Position numbers and translations under genes: made by a program. DNA of 64,000 bases. Origin: Hygrophila difformis. Taxonomy: Eukaryota > Streptophyta > Magnoliopsida > Lamiales > Acanthaceae. Every line of letters begins with the position of its first letter. Within the stretch, counting starts at the first letter, position 1. The DNA is taken from NCBI GenBank assembly GCA_030278955.1, contig JAOANR010000014.1:23252068-23316067 (forward strand), read 5' to 3'. Positions 1-12,006 of the stretch are shown piece after piece. Below the pieces are notes generated by a model. It made no database searches. It was not told the DNA's origin and saw only the letters and a program-made list of their open reading frames with translations.

Positions 1-1
1 T

Positions 2-3000
2 GCACAAGGGAATGATGGCACCGAAGAGGAAGAAGAGGATCCTGTATTGATGCAGGGTCCCGAAGGTAAATCTGATCTCCCACTACCCAATTCTCGCAAA
101 TTACTCCCTTCCGTTGAATGCCCACCAGAGCTTGAACTTAAAACATTACCCGATCATCTCAAGTACGCGTTTCTCGCAGAACATAAAAAATTACCTGTGA
201 TTGTTTCGGCTAAGCTCTCCCAAGAGCAAGAAAATGCTCTGGTGGTCGTTCTTAAGAAACATGTACATGCAATAGGTTGGACCATTTCTGATATAAAAGG
301 AATAAGCCCTTCTATTTGCATGCACAGGATTTTAATGGAAGAAGAGTATAAACCCTCCCGTCAGCCTCAGAGGCGTTTGAACCCCCTCATGCAAGAAGTG
401 GTAAGAAAGGAGGTTATCAAGCTCTTAGATGCTGGTATAATCTACCCTATTTCTGACAGCAAATGGGTCAGCCCAGTGCAGGTCGTACCAAAACGAGGAG
501 GGATGTGCATAACCAAGAATGAGCAAGGAGAAGAGGTTGCAACCAGGCCAGTGACCGGATGGAGAGTTTGCATCGACTACCGGAAACTGAATGAGGCCAC
601 CCGCAAGGACCATTTTCCATTGCCTTTTATTGATCAAATGCTTGAGAGGTTGGCAGGGAGAGAATTTTATTGCTTTTTGGATGGTTATTCTGGGTATAAT
701 CAGATTGTTATTTCAAGCGAAGACAATGAAAAAACTACTTTTACTTGCCCTTATGGCACTTTTGCCTATAGGCGCATGCCATTTGGTCTTTGCAATGCAC
801 CTGCTACTTTTCAAAGATGCATGATGTCTATATTCTCTGAATTTATCGAAAAATGCATTGAGGTCTTCATGGATGACTTCTCTGTATATGGAGATACGTT
901 TGATGAATGTTTGACTAATCTTGCTAAGATTTTAAAGAGGTGTGAGGACACTAACTTGGTTTTAAACTGGGAAAAGTGCCATTTTATGGTCACTGAGGGC
1001 ATAGTGTTAGGTCATCGCATTTCTCGTGCAGGTATTGAGGTTGATCCAGCCAAAGTTTCCATCATTTCCAATCTCCCTCTTCCTAACTCGATCAAATCAG
1101 TTAGGAGCTTCTTAGGGCATGCCGGTTTTTACCGGAGATTCATTAAGGATTTCTCTAAAATTGCCAAGCCGCTCACTAATCTGCTTTGTAAAGAAAATCC
1201 TTTCTTAATAAATGAAGCGTGTGTCCAAGCCTTTGACACGCTCAAGAAGATGTTGGTTTCTGCACCAATAGTGCAACCACCCGATTGGTCAATACCCTTC
1301 GAGGTAATGTGCGATGCTAGTGGTCTCGCCGTAGGCGCAGTTCTTGGACAACATAAGGATGGGAGACACTGCGTAATTCATTACGCAAGTCATGCCCTGA
1401 ATGAAGCCCAAATTAACTACACCACAACGGAGAAAGAGATGTATGTTGTAATCTTCGCGTTTGATAAATTCAGACAGTACCTTATAGGTATGAAGACTAT
1501 AGTATACACCGATCATTCTGCATTGAGATACTTGTTTAGCAAACAAGACGCCAAACCTCGATTAATCAGGTGGGTACTTCTGTTGCAAGAATTCGACATC
1601 ATAATAAAAGATAGGCGAGGTCGAGATAATGGCGCTGCTGACCACTTATCTCGATTAGATAATGATAAAAAGGAAAAAGCCGTCAATGAAGAGTTTCCGG
1701 ACGAACAGTTGTTCGCATTGCATCTGCATAATCAAGCTTGTCCATGGTTTTCCGACATCGCTAACTTCTTGGCATGGGGAATAACCCCACAGTTTTCGAA
1801 CTATCATCAGAAGAATAAGTTCAAACGAGATGTATTAAGTTACTTCTGGGAAGAACCTTATCTCTTCAAACACTGCGCCGATTCAATAATCAGGCGATGT
1901 GTGACCGAGCATGAAGCCTATCAAATTGTCAGAAAATGCCATGAATCAGAATATGGAGGTCATCATGGTCCCGCTCGAACTGCCCACAAGGTCCTCGAAT
2001 GTGGATTCTATTGGCCTCACATCTATGAGGATTGCAGGACATTTGTGAAAGGTTGCGACAAGTGCCAAAGATTGGGAAACCTCTCCAAGAGGGATGAGAT
2101 GCCTCAAAAGGGAATCCTCACACTTGAGATTTTCGATGTATGGGGCATTGACTTCATGGGACCGTTTCCACCATCTGGTGGAAACTACTATATCTTTGTA
2201 GCTGTCGATTACGTGTCCAAATGGGTTGAGGCTGTCGCATTACCAACCAATGATGGTAGCCAAGTCATCAAGTTCCTCAAGAACAACATTTTCAGTCGAT
2301 TTGGCATACCTAGGGTGGTGATATCTGATGGAGGAACACACTTTATTAATAAAGCTTTTGAAACTTTAATGAGTAAAAATGGAATCCTCCATAAGATAGG
2401 CACGCCTTATCATCCCCAGACTAGTGGGCAAGTCGAAGTATCCAATCGAGAAATCAAACATATACTCGAGGCCACAGTCGGGATAACCCGTAAGGATTGG
2501 GCACGTAAGCTCAATGATGCTCTATGGGCATACCGCACAGCATTTAAGACTCCCATTGGGATGTCCCCTTACAGACTTGTCTTCGGAAAAGCCTGTCATT
2601 TGCCTGTAGAGTTAGAGCATAAAGTTTACTGGGCCGTTAAAACGCTTAACTTCGATCCGAAAGTTGCTCAGAGCAAACGCAAGTTGGACCTCAATGAAAT
2701 TGAGGAAATACGAACGCTAGCTTATGAAAGCTCTCGAATTTATAAGGAGCGGACCCAGAAGTTGCACGATCGCCGGATTAAGCCTAAGCATTTTTATGTT
2801 GGTCAAAATGTATTATTGTTCAATTCTAGGTTAAAGCTGTTCCCTGGGAAGCTTAAATCCCGATGGGAAGGACCACATGAAGTGCTAGAAGTGTTTGAAA
2901 ATGGAGCCGTCAGGATCCGAACTGACAAGGGCAACATAGTGGTGAATGGACAACGGTTAAAGGAGTACCTCGGACAGTTCGATCCGGAGAAAGAAAGCCA

Positions 3001-3028
3001 AGCAGTGGCAGACCCGGCTTACACCTAA
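2..3028 (+). CDS. pol: Ty3/gypsy (Athila-type) polyprotein, RT-RNase H-integrase part
   Basis: The frame is already open at base 2, so the true start, gag and protease are upstream; the first in-frame ATG is at 50. Counting from 47, reverse transcriptase covers about residues 120-330, with CIDYRKLN near 175 and the catalytic FMDD near 274. RNase H starts near 420 (MCDASG). The integrase HHCC zinc finger is near 634-675, and the catalytic core has D in GIDFMG (~702), D in ISDGG (~760) and E in VEVSNRE (~797). There is no stop or frameshift through to TAA at 3026-3028, so this part could be functional. It makes and integrates element cDNA. No chromodomain is visible at the C-terminus, which fits Athila rather than a chromovirus. 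The protein ends 130 bp before the first hairpin/purine module. Confidence 0.93.
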   Translation, partial: AQGNDGTEEEEEDPVLMQGPEGKSDLPLPNSRKLLPSVECPPELELKTLPDHLKYAFLAEHKKLPVIVSAKLSQEQENALVVVLKKHVHAIGWTISDIKGISPSICMHRILMEEEYKPSRQPQRRLNPLMQEVVRKEVIKLLDAGIIYPISDSKWVSPVQVVPKRGGMCITKNEQGEEVATRPVTGWRVCIDYRKLNEATRKDHFPLPFIDQMLERLAGREFYCFLDGYSGYNQIVISSEDNEKTTFTCPYGTFAYRRMPFGLCNAPATFQRCMMSIFSEFIEKCIEVFMDDFSVYGDTFDECLTNLAKILKRCEDTNLVLNWEKCHFMVTEGIVLGHRISRAGIEVDPAKVSIISNLPLPNSIKSVRSFLGHAGFYRRFIKDFSKIAKPLTNLLCKENPFLINEACVQAFDTLKKMLVSAPIVQPPDWSIPFEVMCDASGLAVGAVLGQHKDGRHCVIHYASHALNEAQINYTTTEKEMYVVIFAFDKFRQYLIGMKTIVYTDHSALRYLFSKQDAKPRLIRWVLLLQEFDIIIKDRRGRDNGAADHLSRLDNDKKEKAVNEEFPDEQLFALHLHNQACPWFSDIANFLAWGITPQFSNYHQKNKFKRDVLSYFWEEPYLFKHCADSIIRRCVTEHEAYQIVRKCHESEYGGHHGPARTAHKVLECGFYWPHIYEDCRTFVKGCDKCQRLGNLSKRDEMPQKGILTLEIFDVWGIDFMGPFPPSGGNYYIFVAVDYVSKWVEAVALPTNDGSQVIKFLKNNIFSRFGIPRVVISDGGTHFINKAFETLMSKNGILHKIGTPYHPQTSGQVEVSNREIKHILEATVGITRKDWARKLNDALWAYRTAFKTPIGMSPYRLVFGKACHLPVELEHKVYWAVKTLNFDPKVAQSKRKLDLNEIEEIRTLAYESSRIYKERTQKLHDRRIKPKHFYVGQNVLLFNSRLKLFPGKLKSRWEGPHEVLEVFENGAVRIRTDKGNIVVNGQRLKEYLGQFDPEKESQAVADPAYT

Positions 3029-3159
3029 TAAGAAACAGCAAAAAAAAAAAAATTCAGTTTATATATATATGTATAATCTTATGGTATACTATTCTCATAA
3101 CAGGAGAGTACCCAAAAATCAATTAAACATTTAGAGTACTAAGACTCTAAATGTGAGGA
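3029..3159 (+). promoter_or_regulatory. pol/internal-region junction with hairpin and purine tract
   Basis: Non-coding spacer after pol. A 10-bp perfect inverted repeat (arms ACATTTAGAG 3127-3136 and CTCTAAATGT 3145-3154, 8-nt loop) is followed by GAGGA and then TGTTGA at 3160. The same arrangement precedes the true LTR starts at 7495 and 34245. It looks like a polypurine-tract/LTR-start boundary placed inside the element. The homologous stretch in element 2 is 14232-14371. Confidence 0.6.
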
Positions 3160-3509
3160 TGTTGATATTTGGAGAAAATCTAATGCGTTGTATTTATCTG
3201 TCTTGCAGAAAGTTCGGAACCATCAAAAAGAGGAACAGTAAAGTAACACGGAAAACCAGGTTCTTGGTTGGATTAATCCCATGAATTTAAGAAAATATTT
3301 CCGGAAATTGAAGCAATTTAAATCCGGAATAATTTTTGCAAACAAATGGAATTAACCCAACCTAATTTATGCAAGTGGATCTTTCTTTAATTTCAGCCCA
3401 GTGTGTTTTGAATTTATTTGGACTGAATTTATTCAGGCCCAAATCAAATAAAATGAACTTATGCCCAACATCACATTCGGGCCCAGTTCACGAAAAATTT
3501 GAAAATTCA

Positions 3510-3810
3510 AAATTCGTGTCGTGGAACCAACCACTGTGTCGCGAAGAAATGCTCCGCGACCAGGCCTGGTCCCGCGACACAGTCGCACTTAGTACCCTTT
3601 CGATGTCGCGGAACATCTGTCGCGGTCCATGGGTCCGCGACCGGCTCTCCATTCCGCGACACCATTCCCCGTTGACTTTTCCATTCCAGAACTCGGTCGC
3701 GAAACTCCTGTCGCAGACCATGGCTCCGCGACCAGACTCAGATTCCGCGACTCGTGTAATGTCGCTATGCCCTGGTCGAGGAACCCTGTTCCGCGACACG
3801 ATCTGGTTTC
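3510..3810 (+). repeat. GTCGCGG palindrome cluster in X1
   Basis: Several imperfect dyads with a CCATGG-type centre, for example around 3619-3642 (GTCGCGGTCC-ATG-GGTCCGCGAC, one mismatch) and 3711-3736. They lie just upstream of the TATTTATA at 3829. They are CpG-rich and related to the arrays in both LTRs. Confidence 0.7.
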
Positions 3811-3983
3811 CGCGACTAGTGTTTTTAGTATTTATACCCCCCCCCCCCCACCTCATTTTCCTTGCACTCACGTCAGTTTCATCCAACCTCCATCTTTTCA
3901 TCTTCTCCTGTTCCCTCTTCTCTCTACCGAACGAACACCACCGTGTTCTTCGCACTCAATCACTCCTTTTTCAAGGGAAGACT

Positions 3984-5723
3984 ATGGACCGATTCTACAG
4001 GATCCTTCCAAATCTGGGACCTCTACCTAGGCCCGAACCATGGAGGGCAGGGTAGAAACCCATTCTTTCCCCCCCCCCCCCCCCGCGTTCATAACTCCCT
4101 CGGTTTTTCCTTGTTCCCTTGTCTGTATTGTGATTTGTGAAAAGCATAATGTGGTTTGTGTGCACTGGTTTTTCCTGTTCTTGAGGTTTTAAGTGTTCTC
4201 GGTTGCAAGCATTGTTTTGAGATCTTTTTGGATCTTTAAACAACCCATTTTCAAAACTGTCATGAGTAAAATTTTGGGAAGTTTAAAACTTGAAAGAATA
4301 AACTAATGAACATTGGGGTGTTGTTTTGAACACCATGATGTTGTTGGTTTCTCTATTCTTGAGTTTCAGGGTTGTGTGTTTTATTTTTGTTGAATTTTTG
4401 CTTCTGATTTTGAGTTAAGGTTTCTGTAGTGTAGGTTTGAGGCATTCGAGGTGGAAGATCTTTTGGCATACTTGCTTACATATCAGGGATCTCTTGGGGA
4501 ACAAATGTTTGTTTGTTTATGGAAACATAGTACAAACACCCAATGAGAAACTTCCACTTTTTAATAAAGGTGACCTTTTGGAAAAAGACAAAAATAGTTG
4601 ATAGGTTTTTAATTGACTTGTGTTCTTTTTATTCCCAATGGAACTGTAGTGTGAGTAAATAGCAGTATTTTCGTCACCCAACTGCTATTCTTTTCAGAAA
4701 TCCAAAATGGGACCACTCACATCCCACTTCTCCTAATAAATCAAGTCAACCCTTTAAAAATTAAAAAAGAGTGTTTGCAATTTTCGGATGTTTTCAACTG
4801 TCCAAAACAGTCCAGGCAGTCCAGAAATAGCAAATCCATTGTGCCACGCCTCCACTGCACATTCCTTAATTCGAGCATTTCACCCCATCCACCCATCTCT
4901 CACCATTTTCAACAAGTGCCTCGGATTTGTTTAATAATATTAAAAAATCAAAATTTTGGGTCCGATGGCCCATTAATAATATATAGGGGCCCAATGACCC
5001 CTATCTTTTCATAAAAAAATCTATTTTACCCATGCTTTAAATTAAAATTAAAGTCAGAAACTCAATAATCTCACATTTAGAGCAAAACTCTAAATGTGAG
5101 GATGTTGGTTTCTAAACTTGAATAATTTCCGAGAAATTATAAAAATTGGATTCATCCCTTCTTATCTTTTCAGGGAAAATCTTCCAATCCCAGACCCAGT
5201 GCCCGGAGGAACCCATCTGCTGGACCTCCCAGAGGAGCTCCTAGGTGAAATCCTCTCCCGAATAGGAGAGGATGAGATCAGGGAAGTGTTCACTGCTCAA
5301 GAAACATGCCGGAAGCTTAGAAACGCAGGAAACCTTGCCATCGTTTACAAGCGATGCGAGTTGGATACGGCTAGGGTGAGGCAGTGGCAGGGGAGGATAC
5401 GACAACAGAAAGAAAGATTTCTGAACACGTGCACTGAAGCTGGAAACTTCAACCTCAGAATTGTTCCAGCACTCCAAGCATTCACAGAAGGGGATGAAGA
5501 GCAAGCCTGCGAATGGCTACGGCCAGGCATCGAAGACAATCATAAAGCGTCAATCTTCACACGTGGACTGATGCTCATGAGCAAGCTAGATGAAGGCCAG
5601 GTCAATCAGGGGATCGCAATGATAGAAAGAATGGTGACCGATCGAGAGGTCCTGAACTACACGTCTACCAACACCCTCTCGTGGATGGCAGACAATCATG
5701 CCCCCTACCTGTTTGCAGGGTAA
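3984..5723 (+). CDS. F-box/Sel1-like protein, two predicted exons, carried by element 1
   Basis: Predicted join is 3984-4051 plus 5174-5723 (205 residues). Exon 1 has an ATG and 22 codons plus two bases. It ends at GG|GTAG, where an in-frame TAG at the donor would stop unspliced translation. Exon 2 starts after a pyrimidine-rich TTATCTTTTCAG at 5173, in matching phase. Its frame has no ATG before the internal MLMSK, so it needs an upstream exon. Exon 2 begins with an F-box (HLLDLPEELLGEILSRI, then CRKLR). A region like plant F-box proteins of the At2g35280 type follows (FLNTCTEAGN, ASIFTRGLMLMSK). F-box proteins normally bind SKP1 to recruit targets for ubiquitination. An in-frame TAA at 5721 is followed by about 35 open codons with a Cys-rich tail (CRRM, CLRC) to TGA at 5832, so the C-terminus looks cut off. 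The splice sites are inferred; the F-box family call is fairly firm. Confidence 0.65.
4052..5173 (+). other. Predicted intron of the element 1 F-box gene
   Basis: It begins GTAGAA (a modest donor) and ends CTTATCTTTTCAG. Exon 1 ends after two bases of a codon and exon 2 resumes with one base, so the frame is kept. The intron contains the second hairpin/purine module (5072-5102) about 70 bases before the acceptor. It has no long open frame and is homologous over most of its length to the predicted intron 26492-28027 of element 2. Confidence 0.5.
5072..5102 (+). promoter_or_regulatory. Hairpin plus purine tract before the payload exon
   Basis: Perfect 11-bp inverted repeat CACATTTAGAG (5072-5082) and CTCTAAATGTG (5088-5098) with a 5-nt loop, then AGGA and TGTTGG at 5103. 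It has the same layout as 3127-3159 and 27920-27950. It may be a second (central) polypurine tract or a splicing element; its function is unknown. Confidence 0.6.
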
Positions 5724-5835
5724 CCACCCCGAGTCTTCTGCAGAAGGATGCATGAACCCCTAAGAGACCACAATGGCTGGTGCCTGCGCTGTGATCTGAC
5801 CAGCTACGTCCACTGGCTCAGATACATGTTCTGAG

Positions 5836-7494
5836 AAAAGGAGGAAGAAGGAAAGAATCCTAGTATGCTCTAGTTCTTTTTAAGCCCTAGTATCGGCATC
5901 ATATAAGGGATTTCCTCTTTTGTATGCAGGTTCACACTAACTGCATAGGGATCCTTTGAAATTATTGTACTTTATCGCTTTCCACAAATTGAACTCAAGA
6001 TTGAGATCTGCAACAATCTTTATTTGCTTCCTTTGAAAAGATGTCTGACAGTCCAAGATGAATAAGCGACTGTCAGGCCAAAAATATGCTGTTGACATAC
6101 TCCGTATGTCAGCAGTGCCTCTTTACTGCTTTAAATCAAATAACCAGCAAAAATATGCATAAACCTGCTCTAAATTCACATGTTGAATTTAGGCTTATGA
6201 TTAAATTTTCAAACTTTTAAATTGGGATAATATAATTGAGAACATGCATGACATGAATTCCTAAGGTTTTGAGCTATAAAAATTTAATGATGCGATCAGC
6301 TTATTGGGTAATAAATCTGCATGTTAGAGATTCCAATTGAATAAATTGTTAGAATTAAGCTCTGATTAAATTTGAGAATATTGTATGACATGAATCAACC
6401 CAACCTTGTGAGATTTGAGCCATGAGTCACTTTTACTCATTTATTTTCTTTGATGTGTGAATCATTTTGATTAAAGGAAACTAGAACTTGCGATTGGGAC
6501 CGATTCAAGACCATGCCATATTCCCAAAATCGAGCGTATGATCGAGGCACTTAGAGAACCCAATTTTTGGCCTTCTTTTGAAATCCAAACCCAAAAATAT
6601 TCTCCCTTTAGGATTAACCAATTTGAGCCTTAAGCCTAATTTTTCTTTGAAGCCCCCTATATTATTCCTATCCTTACAAAAAGACCAAGAAATTCAAACC
6701 CAAGTGTGCAAGAATAAATTTTATCAAGGCATTACAATTTTTTATCATCATCAAAAATTTCAATCGGTATTCAAGAATCCGATCGAAAAAAAAAGTCGAG
6801 TTTCAATCGACAAAAATAAATTGCAAATGACAAAGCAAATTAGACATAGTCTAATGTCATGCAATAAGAAAAGAAAAGCAAAAGAAAGAAAAAGAAAAAT
6901 ATTGTTGATCATAAATTTTTAAATAAATGTGCCAAGTTATGATAGAATTAATTCCTGCCACTTCTTAACCCAATACTTCCCTTTCCTACCAGATGATACA
7001 ATCGTATGCCCCATTACAACCCTTAAATAAGACCTCATGATCTCGATTTGAGGAAATGAGCCGGTGGCGAGTTGGTCTGGTTGCAAGCTTATGGGATAAT
7101 TTAATTAAATTTGATTTTGAGCGTTCAACAATTAAACCCCAATTGAGAGTGAGTGAACTTTCCGATTCTCCTACATGTGAGGCTCTGTTTCATGAATTAT
7201 GTTATGTTCGTGTCATACCTTAATTCTGATTTTTAATCTTTGCATCTTTCAAACATAATATTCATGAAGGGTCGATAATAATGTTTGATTTGTAGGCCCG
7301 ATGTAGTGAGCAAGTATCGTTTCATTAAACACTGCAATCAAGGGAATTTAACACTTGTCGTTTTTGATTGTCCTATCCCAATCTAAAAAGAATGTGATTT
7401 ATGAAGCCACGAAAATGAATTGAATATGTAGAGTCCGTGTTCTTAGGAATATTGACTCTGACTGCTCGGGGACGATCAGTCTTAAATGTGAGGA
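5836..7494 (+). other. 3' untranslated region of element 1
   Basis: No convincing coding frame. From about 5895, and clearly from 6030, the sequence aligns with 32683-34244 of element 2 even though the coding sequences upstream are unrelated. The homology therefore resumes just after the F-box stop and marks the right edge of the exchanged payload. It is AT-rich, with A/G-rich runs near 6780-6910. Confidence 0.65.
7460..7494 (+). promoter_or_regulatory. Hairpin and polypurine tract before the 3' LTR of element 1
   Basis: Imperfect 8-bp stem, GACTGCTC (7460-7467) with GATCAGTC (7474-7481), then AAATGTGAGGA ending at 7494, directly before TGTTGATAATGG. The purine-rich end is the expected plus-strand primer site. 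The same block precedes the LTR at 34245. Confidence 0.7.
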
Positions 7495-7839
7495 TGTTGA
7501 TAATGGCCAGAAATGACCATTATTTTCAATCCATTTCCGTGTCTGAACGGGCATTTGATCGCATTCCGGTCTTATAATAAATAAGAAAGCAGTTGAATTG
7601 GACTGATTTATGCATAATTGTAAAAATATTGAGCTGGTATGAAAGATGCATAAATATGTAATTTTATTACATATTTATGTTAGAAAAATCCAAAAACATG
7701 AGAAAAAGAAAAGAAAAGAAAAAGGATACAAAAGATGGGCAAAAGAATAAACAAGCCCACAAAAATTCATAAAGATGGGAGAGATAGAAGAGCCCACAAA
7801 AAGAGCAACTTCGGCCCATCTGGCCCATTCAGCTCTGTC

Positions 7840-8165
7840 TGGAAACATCTGGTCGAGGAACCCCGGTCGAGGACCATGGTTCCGCGACACAGGAGAGATT
7901 CGCGACCCAGCATGCAACATGAAGAAGAGACCAGTCTGGGAACATCCGGTCGAGGAACCCTGGTCGAGGACCATGGTTCCGCGACACGAACACCTTGGAG
8001 GCCAAGCCACGCCCCAGTCGAGGAACCCCGGTCGCGGTCCATGCTTTAGCGACACGGACATGGATAGCGACAAAGACGCACCAATAGAGACACAAGACCC
8101 AGTCGAGAAGCCTTGCCACATGCAGCCCTGTCCCGCGACACAAAGGTGATTCCGCGACAAAGTTG
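7840..8165 (+). repeat. Palindrome array upstream of the LTR TATA box
   Basis: Repeated GTCGAGGA/TCCGCGAC units with CCATGG-type centres, for example near 7875-7898 and 7965-7988. The array ends about 70 bp before TATAAATA, a position fitting a promoter operator or insulator. The equivalent array in the other LTR is 34600-34935. Confidence 0.7.
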
Positions 8166-8232
8166 TGATGTGTGTGATGTCTTGAGACACAGTGGGCCTC
8201 AGATCAAGCCCATGGGCCTAGGGCTCCACTCC

Positions 8233-8240
8233 TATAAATA
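8233..8240 (+). promoter_or_regulatory. LTR TATA box (element 1)
   Basis: TATAAATA in the context CTCCTATAAATATG. It is conserved at 34995-35002 in the other LTR. It is the probable core promoter for the element RNA. Confidence 0.6.
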
Positions 8241-8859
8241 TGAGGAAACCCCCATGAGCTTAGGGTTAGAAATTCATTCTCTTGAAGACACAGTTGGAGA
8301 ATCCCTCTCTAGGTAGTTCTTAGTTTAGGTTTACTTTCATTTTTTTATATTATTTAATTTGAGCCATAGTGTAGCTTAGCTTAGTTTAGATTTATGTTAT
8401 TTTCTGTTTAAGAAGCATAGGTAGCCACTGTTCACAGTTTTATTTTTGTTGTTTAGCTTGCTTTTAGGGTTTGTATTACCCAAATGATGGGTACTAACAA
8501 ACTATTCAATAAATGGGAAAATATTCACCAAGTTGTGTCCCAAAATCATGAAATGGGTGCTATAAACCCATGGACTTTTACTGCTTTCCCTTTATTTGGG
8601 TCATTTGACCCCTATTGCTTTTTGTCTCTTATTTTTGGATATGTTGTATGCTTATGCGTGGTTGAACCCTAGATTAGGTTTTGCTTTATTTTAAATTCTG
8701 TTTTGAGTAGATTTAATCCTGTTCTAGCATGTTCTTGTAGATTTTTAAATTCTGTATGGTTAGTGTAGTTTAGAATAGCTTTTAATCCGAAATGGGGTGA
8801 GATCACACTGTCTGCATGCTACTGTTCAACTTTGCTTTTACTGACTTGGGTCCTGAACC

Positions 8860-9400
8860 ACCCATGTCGCTAACCGACTCCTGTCGCTAAGCCACGTTTG
8901 TCGACAGGAGGGTGTTCCGCGACATGGATGTCTAAGGACACTTGTCTTCATTATTTGAAAACATTTGGTTGCTAAACACCCTGTCGCGGACCCACGGTCC
9001 TCGACTCAACCATGCTTAGCGACCAGGAACCAAACTCTTGTTATTATTCTCTGCATGGCTCCTGTCGCGGAACACCCTTGTCGCGGACCCATGGTTCGCG
9101 ACTCAACTTTTATTCCGAAACAGGAAATTATGCCTTGCATTTTTATTTTGAAAGCCCCAGTCGCTAGACATCCTGTCGCGGAGCATGGCTCCGCGACACA
9201 ACTCCAGACTAGCGACTGGGAACCAAAACGCTTAGAAATTTCCAGAGCAATCTTGTGTCACTAAACACCTGTCGCGGACCCACGGTCCGCGACACAATCT
9301 TTGCTTAGTGACACGAGGTGAAACTCTGCCCAAATTTCTGTAAACCTGTCGAGGTACCCATGTCGCGGGTCTAGGCCCCTGACACAATTTATGGTATCTC
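8860..9400 (+). repeat. Second palindrome array in the element 1 LTR
   Basis: It contains two perfect 25-bp dyads with an 11-3-11 layout: TGTCGCGGAGC / GCTCCGCGACA at 9174-9198 and TGTCGCGGACC / GGTCCGCGACA at 9270-9294. Several imperfect ones surround them. It lies about 600-1150 bp downstream of the TATA box, so it would be within the transcribed LTR if the start site is at that box. Confidence 0.8.
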
Positions 9401-12006
9401 GACAGAATCCTCTTCTCTATTTAATCCTAAAATTCTGATCTTCTATCCTCCATTATATTGCAAAAACTCACATCTGAATCCCACGGATTAAGATGTAATA
9501 CCCTAGAATTGCAATATAAGGCGTTATGTTGCCAAAATTTTGATTCTCCATTCCCCACCTGTTAATTAATTGAACCCTCTAGTCATTAATGATTGATGAT
9601 TCTAATTAGCAATATTTAAATCACTAATTGTTGTGATTAGAGGACCTTTGTTCAATTGTCATTAAAACATTTTTCTATAAACAAAATCATGATGCCTTAA
9701 ACAGATAATCCGGACTGTAATTAATTATGGTAGGAGGGATTATTTAAGCCATCAACTATGGATTGATTCCATAACCTTGCATGAGAAACCAATGTCTCTC
9801 ATGCAAGTTCTTCTCTTTATTTCATTTTATTTTGTCTTTTGCGTGTTGTGTGCAACAATTAGTAAAGAATACATCAGACTAATGTTGGCGGGTATTCCCT
9901 CACGGATAACTAGCTCGTATTCTGGGTATTAGTTACTAAGTGTTATTTTGCATGGTCTGGATGGCAGTTAGTGGAAGCCTTGGCAGTTCGTCCATCCGGG
10001 ACTATAATAGCTGCTCAACTGATTCTCATCCAGATACAGTTTTATTTTATTTATCTTAACTTCCAAACCCAAATTCCAGTCTGCATCATAAATCTGCTAA
10101 TGTCTGTCAACTTTAGCTGATAAGTATTGCAGAAAGGAAGCATGTAGGTTTTTCTCTGAATTCACAGACAGTAGGGGCCCAACTGGTAGCGACTCTGCCA
10201 TTTTAGGGTTTCACCTGTCTAAATTCGCTTCATCCGAGTAATTGGGAAATCGGACAGTAGATGTTTACAGTCCACCCAATTATTCTGCCCTTATTTTGGT
10301 CTCCTGACCACATCATATCTGTGTTTCACTTTCTGTCTAGATCCGCCCCTATATTTTGGGTCAGTTAATTTTACACTTCCATATATCCTTATGCATGCTA
10401 TTATTATGTATTATTGTGGTCTAAACTATTTTGGGATCCTTCCCTTGGACAATAGAAGTCTATATCTCAAACAGATATTGCATATTAAATTTCCGATAAA
10501 AACTCCTTTATAAAATCCGGATCTGAGTAAGGGATAAATTCTTCAGTTATGACTAATTCACACTCTATCAAGGGTTGAATTTGGGAAATTAGAAGCAGAG
10601 TCAGCGATTAGGTCTCATCTAGACTGAAAGGATCTGTGTTTTAATTGAGAGTCTAGTACCTGTTTAGGGAATGGTTTTCAAATTCATTATTTTCCAAAAT
10701 TGCTGTTTGTTGGGAATCTAAGATTAAATATTACACCGAGATGGGGTCCACTTGGACTCAAATACAGTGCAGTAAATAACCTTAGAGGAATATCATCCAG
10801 GCCTTGGTTATTTTCTAAGATAGGGTTGAGTTTTCTTTCAACTGTTATCCTCTCCTGCCAAAGTCTATTTTTGAGTCCTGAGTGAGTGCATCCGGAACGA
10901 ACTAACTAGTTAGTTCGTTTCATTAGTTTGTATCTCATAACCACCCGGAAGGAAGTGAACGCATGAGTAGTTCACCAAGAGCCGGGAATTCTTGATCCAT
11001 ACCCCTTCATTCTGATGGGGAGCTGTCTTTTACTACCAGGGTCAGACCTTCAAAACCTCCGAGTGATAGGTTTTAAATGCTTTCTTTACTGTTTTCTTTA
11101 CTGCTTTCTTTAAATGCTTTCGATAGAGGTCACTCGGTTGTATTGGGAGTTGCGTAACTGTTACTAGGATTGATAGTTAAGGGATAGTTTAGGGCTTAAT
11201 TAGAATCTTCGGGTGTGACATGGGAGAATGATAGTAGTACTTGGCATTTCAATAAATGAATTGTCAGGTGTTGCTCAACCACCACAGATGAAGTAACATA
11301 CCCAGGCCAGGGCAGTTACAAGTCTGTGGTATCTTAGAGTTTGCGGTTTTAAGAACATGTAAACTCATACTGTAAGTACCTGTCTGTTAAAGGGAACGCA
11401 GTATTGAGAGCATGAGAATTAGCTATCTGATAGAATTATCCCAAACAAAGATCTGTGTATAAAAATGGAAGTTTAATACCGCCTTATCTAAATCTTGTCC
11501 AATTTTTATTCTTTCCTTCCTGTCCCTTCTGTCTACATTGTGATTCAGCTTCATAGCTAGCATGATGTAAATTTTCATTGCTTTTATAGATAGTATCTAT
11601 CGCATTCTTAAAATAATCTTTACCCGCTTTCTAGAATAGACTTATTTGCTTTGTAGAATAGATTTAAGTGCTTTCGTATTCTAATTTAAATTCATGTTAG
11701 TAGACGTTAACCACTTTTCAAACCAACTGGAGCAATACGAATGGAAAATCTAGTAAAACGACGTGGGCCCTGCTTCTATCGCACATCCTCCAGTGAACGA
11801 TCCGGTCTTACTATAAATTACTGCAATTTTTGACACCGTGTGCTTTCAGGCCACAGTTTCTTAACACGATTAATAAAAACGTGACAACCTATAAATATAT
11901 CCCTAATCCTAACTCCGCCTTCATAAAATGATTTTCATTAAATAAAATCAAGACCGGGGTTCTATTATTTCGAAAATACTCGTGTGGGAAATTGTCAAAA
12001 GTTTCA

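Larger units (their letters stand above)
3160..5102 (+). other. LTR-like internal region X1 (putative internal promoter and leader of the 3' gene)
   Basis: It starts TGTTGA after a hairpin/purine tract, like an LTR. A pyrimidine-rich acceptor-like site (TTATCTGTCTTGCAG) ends at 3208 and is almost unchanged at 14422 in element 2. From 3510 to 3810 it carries several GTCGCGG/CCGCGAC palindromes of the type found in the LTRs, then TATTTATA at 3829-3836 and two poly-C runs. Exon 1 of the downstream gene lies at 3984-4051. The rest is intron-like sequence homologous to 26492-27950. Promoter activity is inferred only from resemblance to LTR U3; the TATA-like box is not obvious in element 2. Confidence 0.5.
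1..12006 (+). mobile_element. Element 1: Athila-lineage LTR retrotransposon, 5' part outside window
   Basis: The order is pol (to 3028), LTR-like internal region (3160-5102), spliced F-box exon (5174-5723), 3'UTR, hairpin plus purine tract, and 3' LTR (7495-12006). The 5' LTR, primer-binding site, gag and protease lie upstream of the window. The LTR ends in CA at 12006. The next base begins the interior of a different but related LTR, which matches 36675 onward, so this element probably inserted into the 5' LTR of element 2. The Athila assignment rests on the RT/integrase type and on the Athila-like primer-binding site of its close relative at 14214. Family placement is likely; exact clade is not proven. 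Confidence 0.85.
7495..12006 (+). repeat. 3' LTR of element 1 (4.5 kb)
   Basis: It starts TGTTGATAATGGCC and ends AATTGTCAAAAGTTTCA at 12006. It is homologous throughout to the 4642-bp LTR at 34245-38886 but clearly diverged, especially in the palindrome arrays. It carries two palindrome-rich blocks, TATAAATA at 8233-8240 and a long non-coding 3' half. No protein-coding gene is visible; the long open frames around 7675-8190 come from CpG-rich palindromes. Confidence 0.85.

Noticed and set aside
3369..4055. 228-codon plus frame ending at the exon 1 donor
   Set aside because: Only its last 22 codons (from ATG 3984) have support; the upstream part covers the palindrome cluster and is not conserved in element 2.
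7675..8190. Several overlapping long frames on both strands in the LTR
   Set aside because: They arise from CpG-rich palindromes that are open in many frames; no domain, and not kept in the other LTR.
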